NCBI RefSeq assembly: GCF_001280595.1
Contig: NZ_LITU01000081.1
Coordinates: 366,461-430,460 of the forward strand
Length of the DNA stretch: 64,000 nt
Direction of reading: 5' to 3'
DNA from: Paenibacillus xylanivorans
Lineage (GTDB): Bacteria; Bacillota; Bacilli; Paenibacillales; Paenibacillaceae
Shown: positions 32,206 through 41,697 of the stretch, in pieces
How positions within the stretch are numbered: position 1 is the stretch's first letter
Layout of the letters: each line of letters begins with the position of its first letter
The notes under the pieces: generated by a model
Databases searched by the model: none
Seen by the model: only the letters and a program-made list of their open reading frames with translations
Told to the model about the DNA's origin: nothing
Made by a program: the position numbers and the translations under genes

Positions 32206-33457
32206 GGATTATTTATCCCAAGAAGAAATCGATGCTTTGCTCAGACAATCGGAATCGATGAACAGTTCGGAACCGGCTGAGAAAACAGTTGATGATTTTT
32301 TGACCGAGCTGGAACAAGATGCCTTGGGAGAGATTGGTAACATTACATTTGGTAGTGCAGCGACAGCTTTGTCCACGCTTTTGGGCCTAAAAGTAGATAT
32401 TACAACACCTAAGGTGTCCATCATTAGCCGGACACAGTTTGATGAAGCATTTCCTAAGCCTCATGTTGCAGTCCATGTGAATTATGTAGATGGATTTGAA
32501 GGGATCAACTCGCTAGTCATCAAAAAACGGGATGCTCAAGTCATAGCCGATCTGATGCTTGGTGGCGAAGGAAATCCGGTCGATGAAGAACTGAATGAAA
32601 TCCATATCAGTGCAGTGCAGGAAGCGATGAATCAGATGATGGGTTCGTCAGCTACATCCATGTCCACAATCTTTAACCGTTTCGTGAATATTTCTCCTCC
32701 GGGAATTGATATTCTCAATATGGAAAGTGGTGAAGGAGTCAGCAATCTTCCAGAAGATGAGACGTTGATTCAAGTATCATTCCGTCTGTTAATTGGCGAT
32801 CTGATCGATTCCAATCTCATGCAGCTGCTTCCAGTACACTTTGCGAAAGAAATGGTAGAGATGTTGATTGGAGGCGCCCAAGAGTCTACTGCAAGTGCGC
32901 CAGTTGCGTCAACACCTGAGCCAGCACCAGCAGCAGTACCTGTTGCCCCTCAGCAACCTCCGGTTCAGCAACAGGTGCCGCCACAGGCGCAACAACCGCC
33001 TGTTCAAGATTATAATGGATATGGACAGGCTCCTATGGGGATGCCTCAAGGAATGCCGCCACAGCAGCCTTACAGCATGCCTCCGCAGCAACCATATGGT
33101 GTGCCGCAGCATTACGGGGGTATGCCGAACAGGAATGTAAACGTACAACCGGTTCAATTCGCCAATTTGCAAAACGGGGCGTTTGGTCAGGTAGACGAAA
33201 ACAATTTGAATTTATTGATGGACATTCCCCTTAAAGTCACCGTAGAATTAGGAAGGACCCAGAAGCAAATTAAGGATATTTTAGAACTGTCACAAGGTTC
33301 AATTGTCGAGCTGGACAAACTGGCCGGTGAACCTGTCGATATTTTGGTAAATAACAAATTGATTGCCAAAGGTGAGGTTGTCGTAATCGACGAAAACTTT
33401 GGTGTTCGTGTTATAGATATCGTAAGCCAATGGGACCGAATTCAGAAATTACAATAA
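32195..33457 (+). CDS. fliY: flagellar motor switch phosphatase FliY
   Basis: About 420 residues. FliY replaces FliN in Bacilli and also dephosphorylates CheY-P. Order: N-terminal LSQEEIDALLRQ (CheY-binding-like), CheC-type phosphatase domain with two E-x-x-N motifs (EIGNI and EAMNQ), a Pro/Gln-rich linker (about 230-320) with repeats of PQQPYG-like units, and a C-terminal SpoA/FliN domain with LDIPL-type and GEVVVIDENFGVRV. AAGGAG at 32180-32185 sets the TTG start at 32195, overlapping fliM by 11 nt. Confidence 0.94.
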   Translation: MTSKDYLSQEEIDALLRQSESMNSSEPAEKTVDDFLTELEQDALGEIGNITFGSAATALSTLLGLKVDITTPKVSIISRTQFDEAFPKPHVAVHVNYVDGFEGINSLVIKKRDAQVIADLMLGGEGNPVDEELNEIHISAVQEAMNQMMGSSATSMSTIFNRFVNISPPGIDILNMESGEGVSNLPEDETLIQVSFRLLIGDLIDSNLMQLLPVHFAKEMVEMLIGGAQESTASAPVASTPEPAPAAVPVAPQQPPVQQQVPPQAQQPPVQDYNGYGQAPMGMPQGMPPQQPYSMPPQQPYGVPQHYGGMPNRNVNVQPVQFANLQNGAFGQVDENNLNLLMDIPLKVTVELGRTQKQIKDILELSQGSIVELDKLAGEPVDILVNNKLIAKGEVVVIDENFGVRVIDIVSQWDRIQKLQ

Positions 33458-33485
33458 GCACAATTTAGGGAGGACTTGAATCAAG

Positions 33486-33851
33486 ATGGCAAACCGAATT
33501 TTAGTCGTGGACGACGCTGCATTTATGAGAATGATGATCCGGGACATTTTGTCCAAAAACGGATACGAGGTCGTTGGCGAAGCACAGGATGGATCACAAG
33601 CAATTGAGAAGTTTAAGGAGCTTCGTCCTGATCTGATCACAATGGATATTACCATGCCTGAGATGGATGGTATTGCAGCATTGAAAGAAATCAAAAAAAT
33701 TGATGCCAACGCAAAAGTGATTATGTGCTCTGCGATGGGTCAACAAGCGATGGTTATTGATGCAATTCAAGCCGGAGCCAAAGATTTCATCGTGAAGCCG
33801 TTCCAATCTGACCGGGTTATTGAAGCAATCAGCAAAACGCTGGGCGTTTAA
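33486..33851 (+). CDS. cheY: chemotaxis response regulator CheY
   Basis: 121-residue single receiver domain. Acid pocket Asp9/Asp10, phosphorylation site Asp54 (LITMDITMPEMDG), Ser82 and Lys104. Phosphorylated by CheA, it binds FliM and FliY to change motor behaviour. The position between fliY and fliO is as in B. subtilis. Confidence 0.96.
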   Translation: MANRILVVDDAAFMRMMIRDILSKNGYEVVGEAQDGSQAIEKFKELRPDLITMDITMPEMDGIAALKEIKKIDANAKVIMCSAMGQQAMVIDAIQAGAKDFIVKPFQSDRVIEAISKTLGV

Positions 33852-33856
33852 GAGAC

Positions 33857-34399
33857 ATGATGATGGCTCAGGATAAGATTCCAAATGATGTAGGCGCGGG
33901 AGTCAATTATTATTTTCAGCTTGTATGGGTGATTGTTGTCCTGGCCGTCATTCTGGTTCTTATAGTCTATCTGATTCGTTTTCTAAACAAACGGAATCAG
34001 CGATGGTTCCGGAACGGCACAATTCGTATTTTGGGTGGAGTCGGACTGGGACCAAACAAGTCGCTGCAAATTATAGAAATTGGCGGTAGCGTTTATCTAC
34101 TCGGTGTGGGTGATGACATACAGCTGGTGGATAAGGTTTCGGATCTTGAAGAGGCACAGCGAATCATTGATTCATTTGAACGGGATGCTTCAGCACAACA
34201 GGGAAGCCTCTCGCCTCTCATTGCGAAGCTGGCAGCCCGCTTGCGCAAAGATGAACCGCCGCGGGAAATGGAACTTGAGGATACAACCTCTTTTCACGAA
34301 CTGTTTGAATCTAAACTTCGGCAGATGCCTAACCGTAAAGAAAAGATGGAGAAGGTTCTGGAAGAAGACAATACTACAGATCGGTCGAGGGATTCATGA
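33857..34399 (+). CDS. fliO: flagellar biosynthetic protein FliO (FliZ)
   Basis: 180 residues with a membrane helix at about 20-44 (LVWVIVVLAVILVLIVYLI) and a cytoplasmic domain with LGPNKSLQIIEIGGSVYLLGVGDDI, the FliO pattern. It helps assemble the FliPQR export gate. Three consecutive in-frame ATGs (33857, 33860, 33863) make the exact start uncertain. It overlaps fliP by 4 nt. Confidence 0.9.
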   Translation: MMMAQDKIPNDVGAGVNYYFQLVWVIVVLAVILVLIVYLIRFLNKRNQRWFRNGTIRILGGVGLGPNKSLQIIEIGGSVYLLGVGDDIQLVDKVSDLEEAQRIIDSFERDASAQQGSLSPLIAKLAARLRKDEPPREMELEDTTSFHELFESKLRQMPNRKEKMEKVLEEDNTTDRSRDS

Positions 34400-35151
34400 A
34401 GAAAAAGATTTGGTTAGCGTGTTTTTTCATAGGGCTCTTCAGTCTGGCCTCCGTCACTGCTGCCTTTGCCGAACCGATTCCGAATATTGACATTCAAATT
34501 GGAAACGGGGATGGGAGCACACCAAGCACGAGTTCACTGTCGATTATCCTGTTGATCACGGTACTTAGTATAGCGCCAGCTTTGCTAGTACTGATGACCA
34601 GTTTTACCCGGATTGTTATCGTTCTCGGTTTTGTGCGGACATCCTTGGGTACGCAGCAAATGCCACCCAATCAGGTGCTGGTCGGTTTGGCACTTTTTCT
34701 GACACTTTTCATTATGTCACCGACGTTGTCGTCCATCAATCAGGTAGCGCTTCAGCCCTATCTCAAGGGAGACATCACACAAACCGAGGCGTTGGAAAAA
34801 GCTGCGGATCCCATGAAGAAATTTATGTTCTCCCACACCAGGGAGAAAGACCTATTGCTGTTTATGAAGTACAATCAAACCGAAAAGCCCAGCACATATC
34901 AGGATATTCCGATTACTGTGATGGTACCGGCATATGCAATCAGTGAGTTGAAGACAGCATTCCAGATGGGATTCATGATCTTTATTCCATTCTTGGTTAT
35001 AGACATTGTAGTGGCGAGTACACTCATGGCTATGGGGATGATGATGCTTCCACCTGTCATGATCTCATTACCTTTTAAAATACTGCTATTTGTACTAGTC
35101 GATGGCTGGTATCTGGTTGTGAAGTCACTGTTGCTGAGTTTTAACACTTGA
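34396..35151 (+). CDS. fliP: flagellar export gate protein FliP
   Basis: 251 residues. A cleavable signal peptide (KKKIW... ending AAFA near residue 25), then membrane helices including the conserved SFTRIVIVLGFVRTSLGTQQ and PPNQVLVGLALFLTLFIM. FliP forms the five-fold core of the export gate with FliQ and FliR. Confidence 0.96.
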   Translation: MKKKIWLACFFIGLFSLASVTAAFAEPIPNIDIQIGNGDGSTPSTSSLSIILLITVLSIAPALLVLMTSFTRIVIVLGFVRTSLGTQQMPPNQVLVGLALFLTLFIMSPTLSSINQVALQPYLKGDITQTEALEKAADPMKKFMFSHTREKDLLLFMKYNQTEKPSTYQDIPITVMVPAYAISELKTAFQMGFMIFIPFLVIDIVVASTLMAMGMMMLPPVMISLPFKILLFVLVDGWYLVVKSLLLSFNT

Positions 35152-35176
35152 GCCGGAATATTAAAGGAGGACGGTC

Positions 35177-35446
35177 ATGACTTCGGAGTTTATTATCGGT
35201 CTGGCCGGGAAAGCGGTCTATACTTCACTGCTGGCCAGCGCACCCATGCTTATTCTAGCTCTGGTTGTAGGACTCATTATCAGTGTGTTTCAGGCAACAA
35301 CTCAAATTCAGGAGCAAACGCTGGCCTTTGTACCTAAAATCATTGCCGTACTTCTGGCAGTACTTTTGTTTGGTCCTTGGATATTGAATATACTGGTCGA
35401 TTTCACGTATAACATTCTCGATAATTTATACAGATACATAGGGTAG
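35177..35446 (+). CDS. fliQ: flagellar export gate protein FliQ
   Basis: 89 residues with two membrane helices. LILALVVGLIISVFQATTQI and QTLAFVPKIIAVLLAVLLFG are the family core. AAAGGAGG lies before the ATG. Confidence 0.95.
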   Translation: MTSEFIIGLAGKAVYTSLLASAPMLILALVVGLIISVFQATTQIQEQTLAFVPKIIAVLLAVLLFGPWILNILVDFTYNILDNLYRYIG

Positions 35447-35456
35447 GCTGTTGCAG

Positions 35457-36245
35457 ATGGAGACATTGTTGCAAAGTTTTCCTGTCGCTCTGCTTATGTT
35501 TTGTCGAATAGCATCATTTTTTGTAACTGCTCCTGTCTTCTCCGCTCGGAATGTGCCGAATTCTATTAAAATTGGTTTATCGGCATTTGTAACCTTGACT
35601 GTGTATATGGTATACGGCATAGACCAGGTTGTACCAACGGATCTGAGTTATATCCTGCTGGTCATCCGAGAGATATTGATTGGCTTGCTCCTAGGCTTTG
35701 TTGCTTATCTGTTAATGACCGCGATACAGACAGCAGGAACCTTTATTGATCTTCAGATCGGTTTTGGTATGGCTAACGTATATGATCCAATGACTGGTGC
35801 TTCTGCACCGCTTACAGGTAACTTCAAATATGCCTTTGCTATACTGCTCTTTCTGACAATGAACGGACATCATTATCTGCTCGATGCCATTGTATACAGT
35901 TATCGCTGGATTCCGTTGTCGAACGTATTCTATCTACGATTGGCAGATGGAAGTATTGCTGAATTTTTGGTGCGTACATTAGGTCAATCTTTTATGTTGG
36001 CTTTTCAGATGTCTGCACCGATTGTAGTTGCCCTGTTTTTGACGGATGTAGGATTGGGATTCTTGGCGAAGACGGCTCCTCAATTTAATGTATTTGCCGT
36101 CGGAATGCCGCTTAAGGTACTCGTTGGGCTTGCTATTTTGCTTTTGCTGGTTCCCAGTTTTGCCTTTGTGTTTAGTCAATTGTTCGAAGTAATGTTTAGC
36201 TCCATGGAAAAATTGCTTGGGACCATTGGACAAAGGCCGGGCTGA
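35457..36245 (+). CDS. fliR: flagellar export gate protein FliR
   Basis: 262 residues, six or so membrane helices. The ATG at 35457 (METLLQSFPVALLMF) is 9 nt from GGGTAGG; a TTG at 35451 is only 3 nt away from it. Conserved marks are RIASFFVTAPVFSARNVP and FIDLQIGFGMANVYDPMTGA. It completes the FliPQR channel. Confidence 0.94.
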   Translation: METLLQSFPVALLMFCRIASFFVTAPVFSARNVPNSIKIGLSAFVTLTVYMVYGIDQVVPTDLSYILLVIREILIGLLLGFVAYLLMTAIQTAGTFIDLQIGFGMANVYDPMTGASAPLTGNFKYAFAILLFLTMNGHHYLLDAIVYSYRWIPLSNVFYLRLADGSIAEFLVRTLGQSFMLAFQMSAPIVVALFLTDVGLGFLAKTAPQFNVFAVGMPLKVLVGLAILLLLVPSFAFVFSQLFEVMFSSMEKLLGTIGQRPG

Positions 36246-36268
36246 GTGAAACGGAGGACAAGATTCGA

Positions 36269-37351
36269 ATGAAATATCAACTCGACCTCCAGATGTTCGC
36301 AGGGGAAAAAACAGAGAAGGCGACCCCGAAAAAGAGGCAGGATACGCGAAAAAAAGGACAGGTTGTCAAAAGTATGGAGCTGTCCGGCGCATCCATTCTC
36401 CTATTCACCTTTTTGATCATGATGATGTTCAGTAACTTTTACAAAGAACGTATGGTTCGACTGTTTACTGACATCTTCATTAATCGGCTGAGTATGGAGG
36501 TCACCGGGGAGAATGTCGTAGCCTTATTGATGCGTTATGGCATTGAGGTGATGCTATTGCTTGCTCCTGTTTTGCTTGGTGCAGTACTTGTTGCGTTAAT
36601 CGTCAATTACATGCAGGTAGGTTTCCTGCTTGTAGGAGAGGGGTTAAAGCCGAAACTGGAAAAGTTGGATCCGATTAAAGGGTTCAAGAACATTTTTTCT
36701 CTTCGTTCTTTGGTGGAGTTTGCTAAATCCATTATGAAAATGTCGATTATCGGCTTTCTGGTTTACAGTACGATCACAGGTTATCAGTCAGATATTGCTT
36801 CATTGTCACATTTTTCATTGGATGCGATTCTGCATTTTGCTGCTTCAATCACCTTAAACTTGGGAATCAAGATTGCAGTAGCCCTGTTAGTACTTGCCGT
36901 ACTCGACTATATGTACCAGAAGTATGATTACGAGAAAAACATTAGGATGTCCAAACAAGACATCAAAGACGAATACAAAAAAATGGAAGGTGACCCACTG
37001 ATCAAAGGGAAAATCAGGGAGCGCCAGCGTCGTATGGCTGTTCAGCGCATGATGCAGGAAGTTCCCAAAGCGGACGTGATTATCACCAACCCAACTCACT
37101 TTGCCGTAGCGCTTAAGTATGAAGGGTCTGAGATGGAAGCACCGCAGATTATAGCCAAAGGTCAGGATTACGTCGCCTTGCGCATTAAGGAAATTGCCAA
37201 AGAGCACGGTGTCATTACAATGGAAAACAAGCCGCTGGCACGGGCATTGTTCCAGAGAGCCGAGATTGGTGACGCTATACCGGCTGATTTGTTTCAAGCG
37301 GTAGCCGAAGTGCTGGCTTATGTATATAAATTAAAGGGCAGAACGAAATAA
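36269..37351 (+). CDS. flhB: flagellar export switch protein FlhB
   Basis: 360 residues. Four membrane helices in the N-terminal ~220 residues, then a cytoplasmic domain with the self-cleavage site Asn274-Pro-Thr-His277. Cleavage between Asn and Pro lets FliK switch export from hook to filament proteins. The N-terminal EKTEKATPKKRQDTRKKGQV is typical. Confidence 0.97.
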   Translation: MKYQLDLQMFAGEKTEKATPKKRQDTRKKGQVVKSMELSGASILLFTFLIMMMFSNFYKERMVRLFTDIFINRLSMEVTGENVVALLMRYGIEVMLLLAPVLLGAVLVALIVNYMQVGFLLVGEGLKPKLEKLDPIKGFKNIFSLRSLVEFAKSIMKMSIIGFLVYSTITGYQSDIASLSHFSLDAILHFAASITLNLGIKIAVALLVLAVLDYMYQKYDYEKNIRMSKQDIKDEYKKMEGDPLIKGKIRERQRRMAVQRMMQEVPKADVIITNPTHFAVALKYEGSEMEAPQIIAKGQDYVALRIKEIAKEHGVITMENKPLARALFQRAEIGDAIPADLFQAVAEVLAYVYKLKGRTK

Positions 37352-37376
37352 CAGGGGATCGGAGGCCGTACATCCA

Positions 37377-39410
37377 TTGAAAACAAAAGATATAGCTGTC
37401 CTTGCGGGTATCATCGGCATCGTGTTGATGATGATTCTCCCGATCCCAACCTGGTTGTTGGACATGCTGCTTGTCATCAATATCTCACTTGCACTGATGA
37501 TACTGCTTGTTGCGATGAACAGCAAAGAAGCACTGCAATTTTCTATCTTTCCTGCATTGTTGCTGATCACGACGTTGTTTCGATTAGCACTCAACATATC
37601 GACAACGAAACTGATTCTGGGACAAGGAAACGCGGGATCTGTTGTAGCCACCTTTGGTAGCTGGATAGCCGGCGGACAGATTGCAATCGGATTTATTGTG
37701 TTCCTAATTCTCGTCGTTGTTCAATTTATCGTTATAACCAAGGGTTCCGAGCGTGTAGCTGAAGTAGCAGCACGATTCACCCTCGATGCGATGCCTGGTA
37801 AGCAGATGAGTATCGACGCAGATTTGAATGCCGGTCTGATCAATGAGCAGCAGGCGCGTGAACGTCGTTCCAAAATCGAACGTGAAGCGGACTTTTACGG
37901 AGCCATGGATGGTGCGAGTAAGTTTGTAAAAGGGGACGCTATTGCGAGTATCATTATTCTCCTAATCAATCTGATTGGCGGCTTTATCATCGGAATGACA
38001 GTACATGGTCTTGCTTTTGCTGATGCGCTGTCCACCTATTCCGTATTAACTATCGGGGATGGACTGGTAAGTCAGATTCCTGCACTCCTGATATCTACAG
38101 CAGCAGGTCTTATTGTAACAAGAGCATCATCGGAAGGTAATTTGGCCGATGACATTACGGGGCAATTGTTTACATACCCGACGCTCCTTTATATTGTAGC
38201 TTTTGTAATAGCAATGCTCGGGTTTTTCACCCCGATCCATATTATTACAACGTTGCCTCTTGCAGGTTTGCTAGCTTTTTCGGGTTGGAGGATGCAGAAC
38301 AATCTGAATCAGAAGCAAGTGGCCGAGGAGCAAATGGAAGAGGAGCAGCAGATAGAAGAAGTGAGAAGTCCAGAGAGTGTAATCAACTTGCTTCAGGTTG
38401 ACCCTATCGAGTTTGAATTTGGTTACGGTCTGATCCCTTTGGCTGACAATCAGCAGGGAGGGGACTTATTGGATCGAATCATTATGATTCGTAGGCAGTG
38501 TGCTCTTGAACTGGGGCTAGTCGTCCCGGTTATCCGGATTCGCGATAATATCCAACTAAGACCGAATGAATATGTCATCAAAATTAAGGGTAATGTGGTT
38601 GGCGGCGGGGAACTGTTGTTAAATCATTATCTGGCGATGAGCCCGGGTTACGAAGAGGAGTCTGTAACAGGGATCGAAACGACAGAGCCAGCCTTTGGAC
38701 TTCCAGCGTTATGGATTGATGAAGTAACCAAAGACAGAGCTGAACTTGCAGGATATACAGTTGTAGATCCTCCTTCGGTTGTAGCAACACATCTAACTGA
38801 ATTGATTAAGAAGCATGCGCATGAGTTACTTGGTAGACAAGAAACTAAAGCACTTGTGGATAATCTCAGAGAGAATTATGCTGCGCTGGTGGATGAACTC
38901 ATCCCATCCGTTCTCTCTATAGGAGATATACAGAAAGTACTCGCCAAGTTGCTGCGTGAGAAAGTTTCCATTCGTGATATGGTTACAATCTTCGAGACAT
39001 TGGCTGACTATGGAACGTATACCAAAGACCCGGATGTACTGACGGAATATGTGAGACAATCCCTCTCTCGTCAGATTACTCAGCAATTCTCTCAAAAAGG
39101 GGAGACGCTTAGAGTAATCACTGTTGGACCTGGTCTGGAGAAGAAAATTGCAGAGAGTGTACAGCAATCCGATCAAGGCAGTTACCTTGCATTGGATCCA
39201 GCCTCAACGCAGAGTGTATATCAAAAGTTGACTGAACAAGTCAATCGTCTAATCCAGTCTGGCCAGCAGCCTGTTGTATTAACTTCTCCAACCATTCGTA
39301 TGTATCTGCGCCAGGTGATCGAACGCACTATGCAGGATATACCAGTGCTTTCCTATAGTGAGTTGGAACCGAATGTTGAAATCCAAAGTGTCGGGGTGGT
39401 GAACTTATGA
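37377..39410 (+). CDS. flhA: flagellar export gate protein FlhA
   Basis: 677 residues with a TTG start 11 nt after GGAGG (37361-37365). About eight membrane helices occupy the first ~310 residues, including the FHIPEP-type signature region RVAEVAARFTLDAMPGKQMS and IDADLNAGLINEQQAR. The C-terminal ~340 residues form the ring that docks chaperone-substrate complexes. The stop overlaps flhF (ATGA). Confidence 0.97.
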   Translation: MKTKDIAVLAGIIGIVLMMILPIPTWLLDMLLVINISLALMILLVAMNSKEALQFSIFPALLLITTLFRLALNISTTKLILGQGNAGSVVATFGSWIAGGQIAIGFIVFLILVVVQFIVITKGSERVAEVAARFTLDAMPGKQMSIDADLNAGLINEQQARERRSKIEREADFYGAMDGASKFVKGDAIASIIILLINLIGGFIIGMTVHGLAFADALSTYSVLTIGDGLVSQIPALLISTAAGLIVTRASSEGNLADDITGQLFTYPTLLYIVAFVIAMLGFFTPIHIITTLPLAGLLAFSGWRMQNNLNQKQVAEEQMEEEQQIEEVRSPESVINLLQVDPIEFEFGYGLIPLADNQQGGDLLDRIIMIRRQCALELGLVVPVIRIRDNIQLRPNEYVIKIKGNVVGGGELLLNHYLAMSPGYEEESVTGIETTEPAFGLPALWIDEVTKDRAELAGYTVVDPPSVVATHLTELIKKHAHELLGRQETKALVDNLRENYAALVDELIPSVLSIGDIQKVLAKLLREKVSIRDMVTIFETLADYGTYTKDPDVLTEYVRQSLSRQITQQFSQKGETLRVITVGPGLEKKIAESVQQSDQGSYLALDPASTQSVYQKLTEQVNRLIQSGQQPVVLTSPTIRMYLRQVIERTMQDIPVLSYSELEPNVEIQSVGVVNL

Positions 39411-40774
39411 GAGTAAAACAATACGTCGTTGAGACCATGCCCGAAGCTATGCTTCAAATTCGCAAAGACCTGGGAAGGGATGCTGTCATTCTGTCCACCA
39501 AGGAAATCAAGGTGGGCGGTGTGCTGGGGATGTTCCGCAAAAAAAGAATCGAAGTTGTAGCAGCAGTAGATAAGGAAGAAAAAAAACAAGTAACAAAGCA
39601 AGTAACAAAGCAAGTGCAAAACCAATTTACACCCGTGCCTCGCGCATTTGTACCTGAAGCATACCGACAAACGGCTCGTTCGTTTGTCGCCGCTTCTGAT
39701 GAATCAGCTGTAAATACAGCCGACAAAACTGTGCAAGATAGAACGATGGATGCCCCAGCTGTGTCTGAATTGAGTGAAATCGGTTCAGACATGAGCAACG
39801 GCAGACCTTCTTTGAGTATCGAGCATAAACCGCGACCGCAAGGGGCGGATTTTTCGGGTTTACCATCTGCCAGTGGGCAGCAGAAGCAGGAGATCGATCC
39901 GCAGCAAGACCAGCTGATGTCTGAATTGCAGGAGCTCAAACTGATGATGACCAAGTTGTCTAAACAAGGGGCTTCGGCAGACCCGGTACCAGAGGAGCTT
40001 CATGCTCTTCGAGAAAGGTTGATGGAGCAAGACATTTGGCCAGAAGTATGGGAATCATGGTTTGACGTTGTTCAGACGGTGCTTTCTGAAAAAGGTTTAA
40101 GTGAAGTAGAAGCAGTTCAAGCAGTTCAATTGGAAATTTCTCATTTTTTGGAGAAACGTATCGACGCAGGTATTTTGCCGACCACACGTATTGTATATGT
40201 AGCTGGGCCAACAGGCGTTGGTAAAACAACAACGATTGCCAAGCTGGCTGCGGAACAGATGTTCAATAAACAGCGGAAGGTAGGATTCATCACTTCAGAT
40301 ACGTATCGGATCTCAGCGGTAGAACAACTAAGAACGTACGCATCCATTTTAAATGTCCCGCTTGAGGTCGTACAATCCCCAGGTGACACACAGCGTGCGA
40401 TCTCCCGTCTTGAGCAATGTGATCTGATCTTTATGGATACAGCCGGAAGAAACTACCGGAATGAGTTGCTAGTTTCAGAACTGCAAAGCTTACTCGCGCC
40501 TGTGGAAAATAGTGAAACCTTTTTGGTTATGAGCATGACTTCCAAAAGTGCTGATATGGTTCAAATTACGGAGCATTTCAGCAAATATGGGCTGGATAAG
40601 GTCATTTTTACGAAGATGGACGAGACCGGAAGCTGTGGGCCGATGTTTAACCTACTGCACCGTTTTCCACTCAAACTTGCTTATGTGGCTAACGGACAAA
40701 ATGTGCCAGATGATCTGCTCAAGCCTGATGCGGATTCTCTGACCAAACAATTGTTAGGAGAGCTTGTACGATGA
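39407..40774 (+). CDS. flhF: flagellar-placement SRP-like GTPase FlhF
   Basis: 455 residues. Basic N-terminal domain, a variable linker (about 60-190), and an NG GTPase core with G1 GPTGVGKT at 267-274, DTYRISAVEQL, DTAGR, and TKMDETGSCG. FlhF sets the place and number of flagella together with FlhG. A 12-bp tandem repeat lies in the linker. The stop overlaps flhG by 4 nt. Confidence 0.96.
   Translation: MRVKQYVVETMPEAMLQIRKDLGRDAVILSTKEIKVGGVLGMFRKKRIEVVAAVDKEEKKQVTKQVTKQVQNQFTPVPRAFVPEAYRQTARSFVAASDESAVNTADKTVQDRTMDAPAVSELSEIGSDMSNGRPSLSIEHKPRPQGADFSGLPSASGQQKQEIDPQQDQLMSELQELKLMMTKLSKQGASADPVPEELHALRERLMEQDIWPEVWESWFDVVQTVLSEKGLSEVEAVQAVQLEISHFLEKRIDAGILPTTRIVYVAGPTGVGKTTTIAKLAAEQMFNKQRKVGFITSDTYRISAVEQLRTYASILNVPLEVVQSPGDTQRAISRLEQCDLIFMDTAGRNYRNELLVSELQSLLAPVENSETFLVMSMTSKSADMVQITEHFSKYGLDKVIFTKMDETGSCGPMFNLLHRFPLKLAYVANGQNVPDDLLKPDADSLTKQLLGELVR
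39590..39613 (+). repeat. 12-bp tandem repeat in flhF
   Basis: GTAACAAAGCAA occurs twice, coding Val-Thr-Lys-Gln twice. Slippage would keep the frame. Confidence 0.7.
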
Positions 40775-41664
40775 AGGACCAGGCAGCCTCACTCAGAAGT
40801 ATGGTCCCCATGCCTAGCGGAGTGGAAGGAAGGGAGCATAATTCACGTTCCTCCAAAATCATAACCGTTGCCAGTGGAAAGGGAGGGGTTGGAAAATCCA
40901 ATTTCACACTTAACTTTGCACTGAGTTTACAGGCAATGGGGCAAAAGGTATTAGTATTTGATGCAGATATAGGGATGGCTAATATCGATGTTCTAATGGG
41001 AACTTCTTCTCCCTACAATCTGTACCATTTGTTATACCGACAGAAATCCATACAGGAAATCATACAGCTTGGTGCAAGCGGGTTGCCTTATATCGCCGGA
41101 GGTTCGGGGATGAAAGAATTGTTCTCATTGTCAGATCGAGATCTGGAGTTTTTTGCTGGGCAAGTTGAAGAGATTGCTCAGGAGATGGACTATGTCATTT
41201 TTGATACAGGAGCAGGACTTTCCAAAGAAAACATGAAATTTATCGGTGCAGCCGATGAATGCCTGATCATCACCACACCTGAACCAACTTCAATAACCGA
41301 TGCTTATGCTTTAGTCAAAGTTATGCATGGCCAGGAAAATGCTACACCCTTTCGGATGATCGTTAACCGGGTTGAAGACCAGCAAGAGGCGGAACGGGTG
41401 GCGGATAAAATAGCTGGAGTGGCAAAGAGATTTCTACAGATCGATATCCCGCTGCTTGGATACATTTCCGAAGATGCCCAAGTTGTAAAGGCAGTTAAAA
41501 GGCAAGTGCCATACAGTCTGGCATATCCGAATGCAAAAGCTTCCAGGGATATAGAGAAACTCGCACATCACTATTTGGCTGCACATGCTGCTCCGGGATC
41601 GGGAACCGAAACCTTGACAGGAATCAGAGGTTTTATGAAAAAGTGGCTAAAGCGGACAACATGA
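40771..41664 (+). CDS. flhG: MinD-like ATPase FlhG (YlxH)
   Basis: 297 residues. Deviant Walker A SGKGGVGKS ends at 43, followed by VLVFDADIGMANIDVLMG and the FDTGAGLS switch. A short N-terminal extension contains the region that in relatives stimulates FlhF GTPase. A C-terminal amphipathic helix (FMKKWLKR) probably contacts the membrane. Confidence 0.95.
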   Translation: MKDQAASLRSMVPMPSGVEGREHNSRSSKIITVASGKGGVGKSNFTLNFALSLQAMGQKVLVFDADIGMANIDVLMGTSSPYNLYHLLYRQKSIQEIIQLGASGLPYIAGGSGMKELFSLSDRDLEFFAGQVEEIAQEMDYVIFDTGAGLSKENMKFIGAADECLIITTPEPTSITDAYALVKVMHGQENATPFRMIVNRVEDQQEAERVADKIAGVAKRFLQIDIPLLGYISEDAQVVKAVKRQVPYSLAYPNAKASRDIEKLAHHYLAAHAAPGSGTETLTGIRGFMKKWLKRTT

Positions 41665-41697
41665 TTTCTGAATAAAGGAAACAGGGGTGGAAACAAC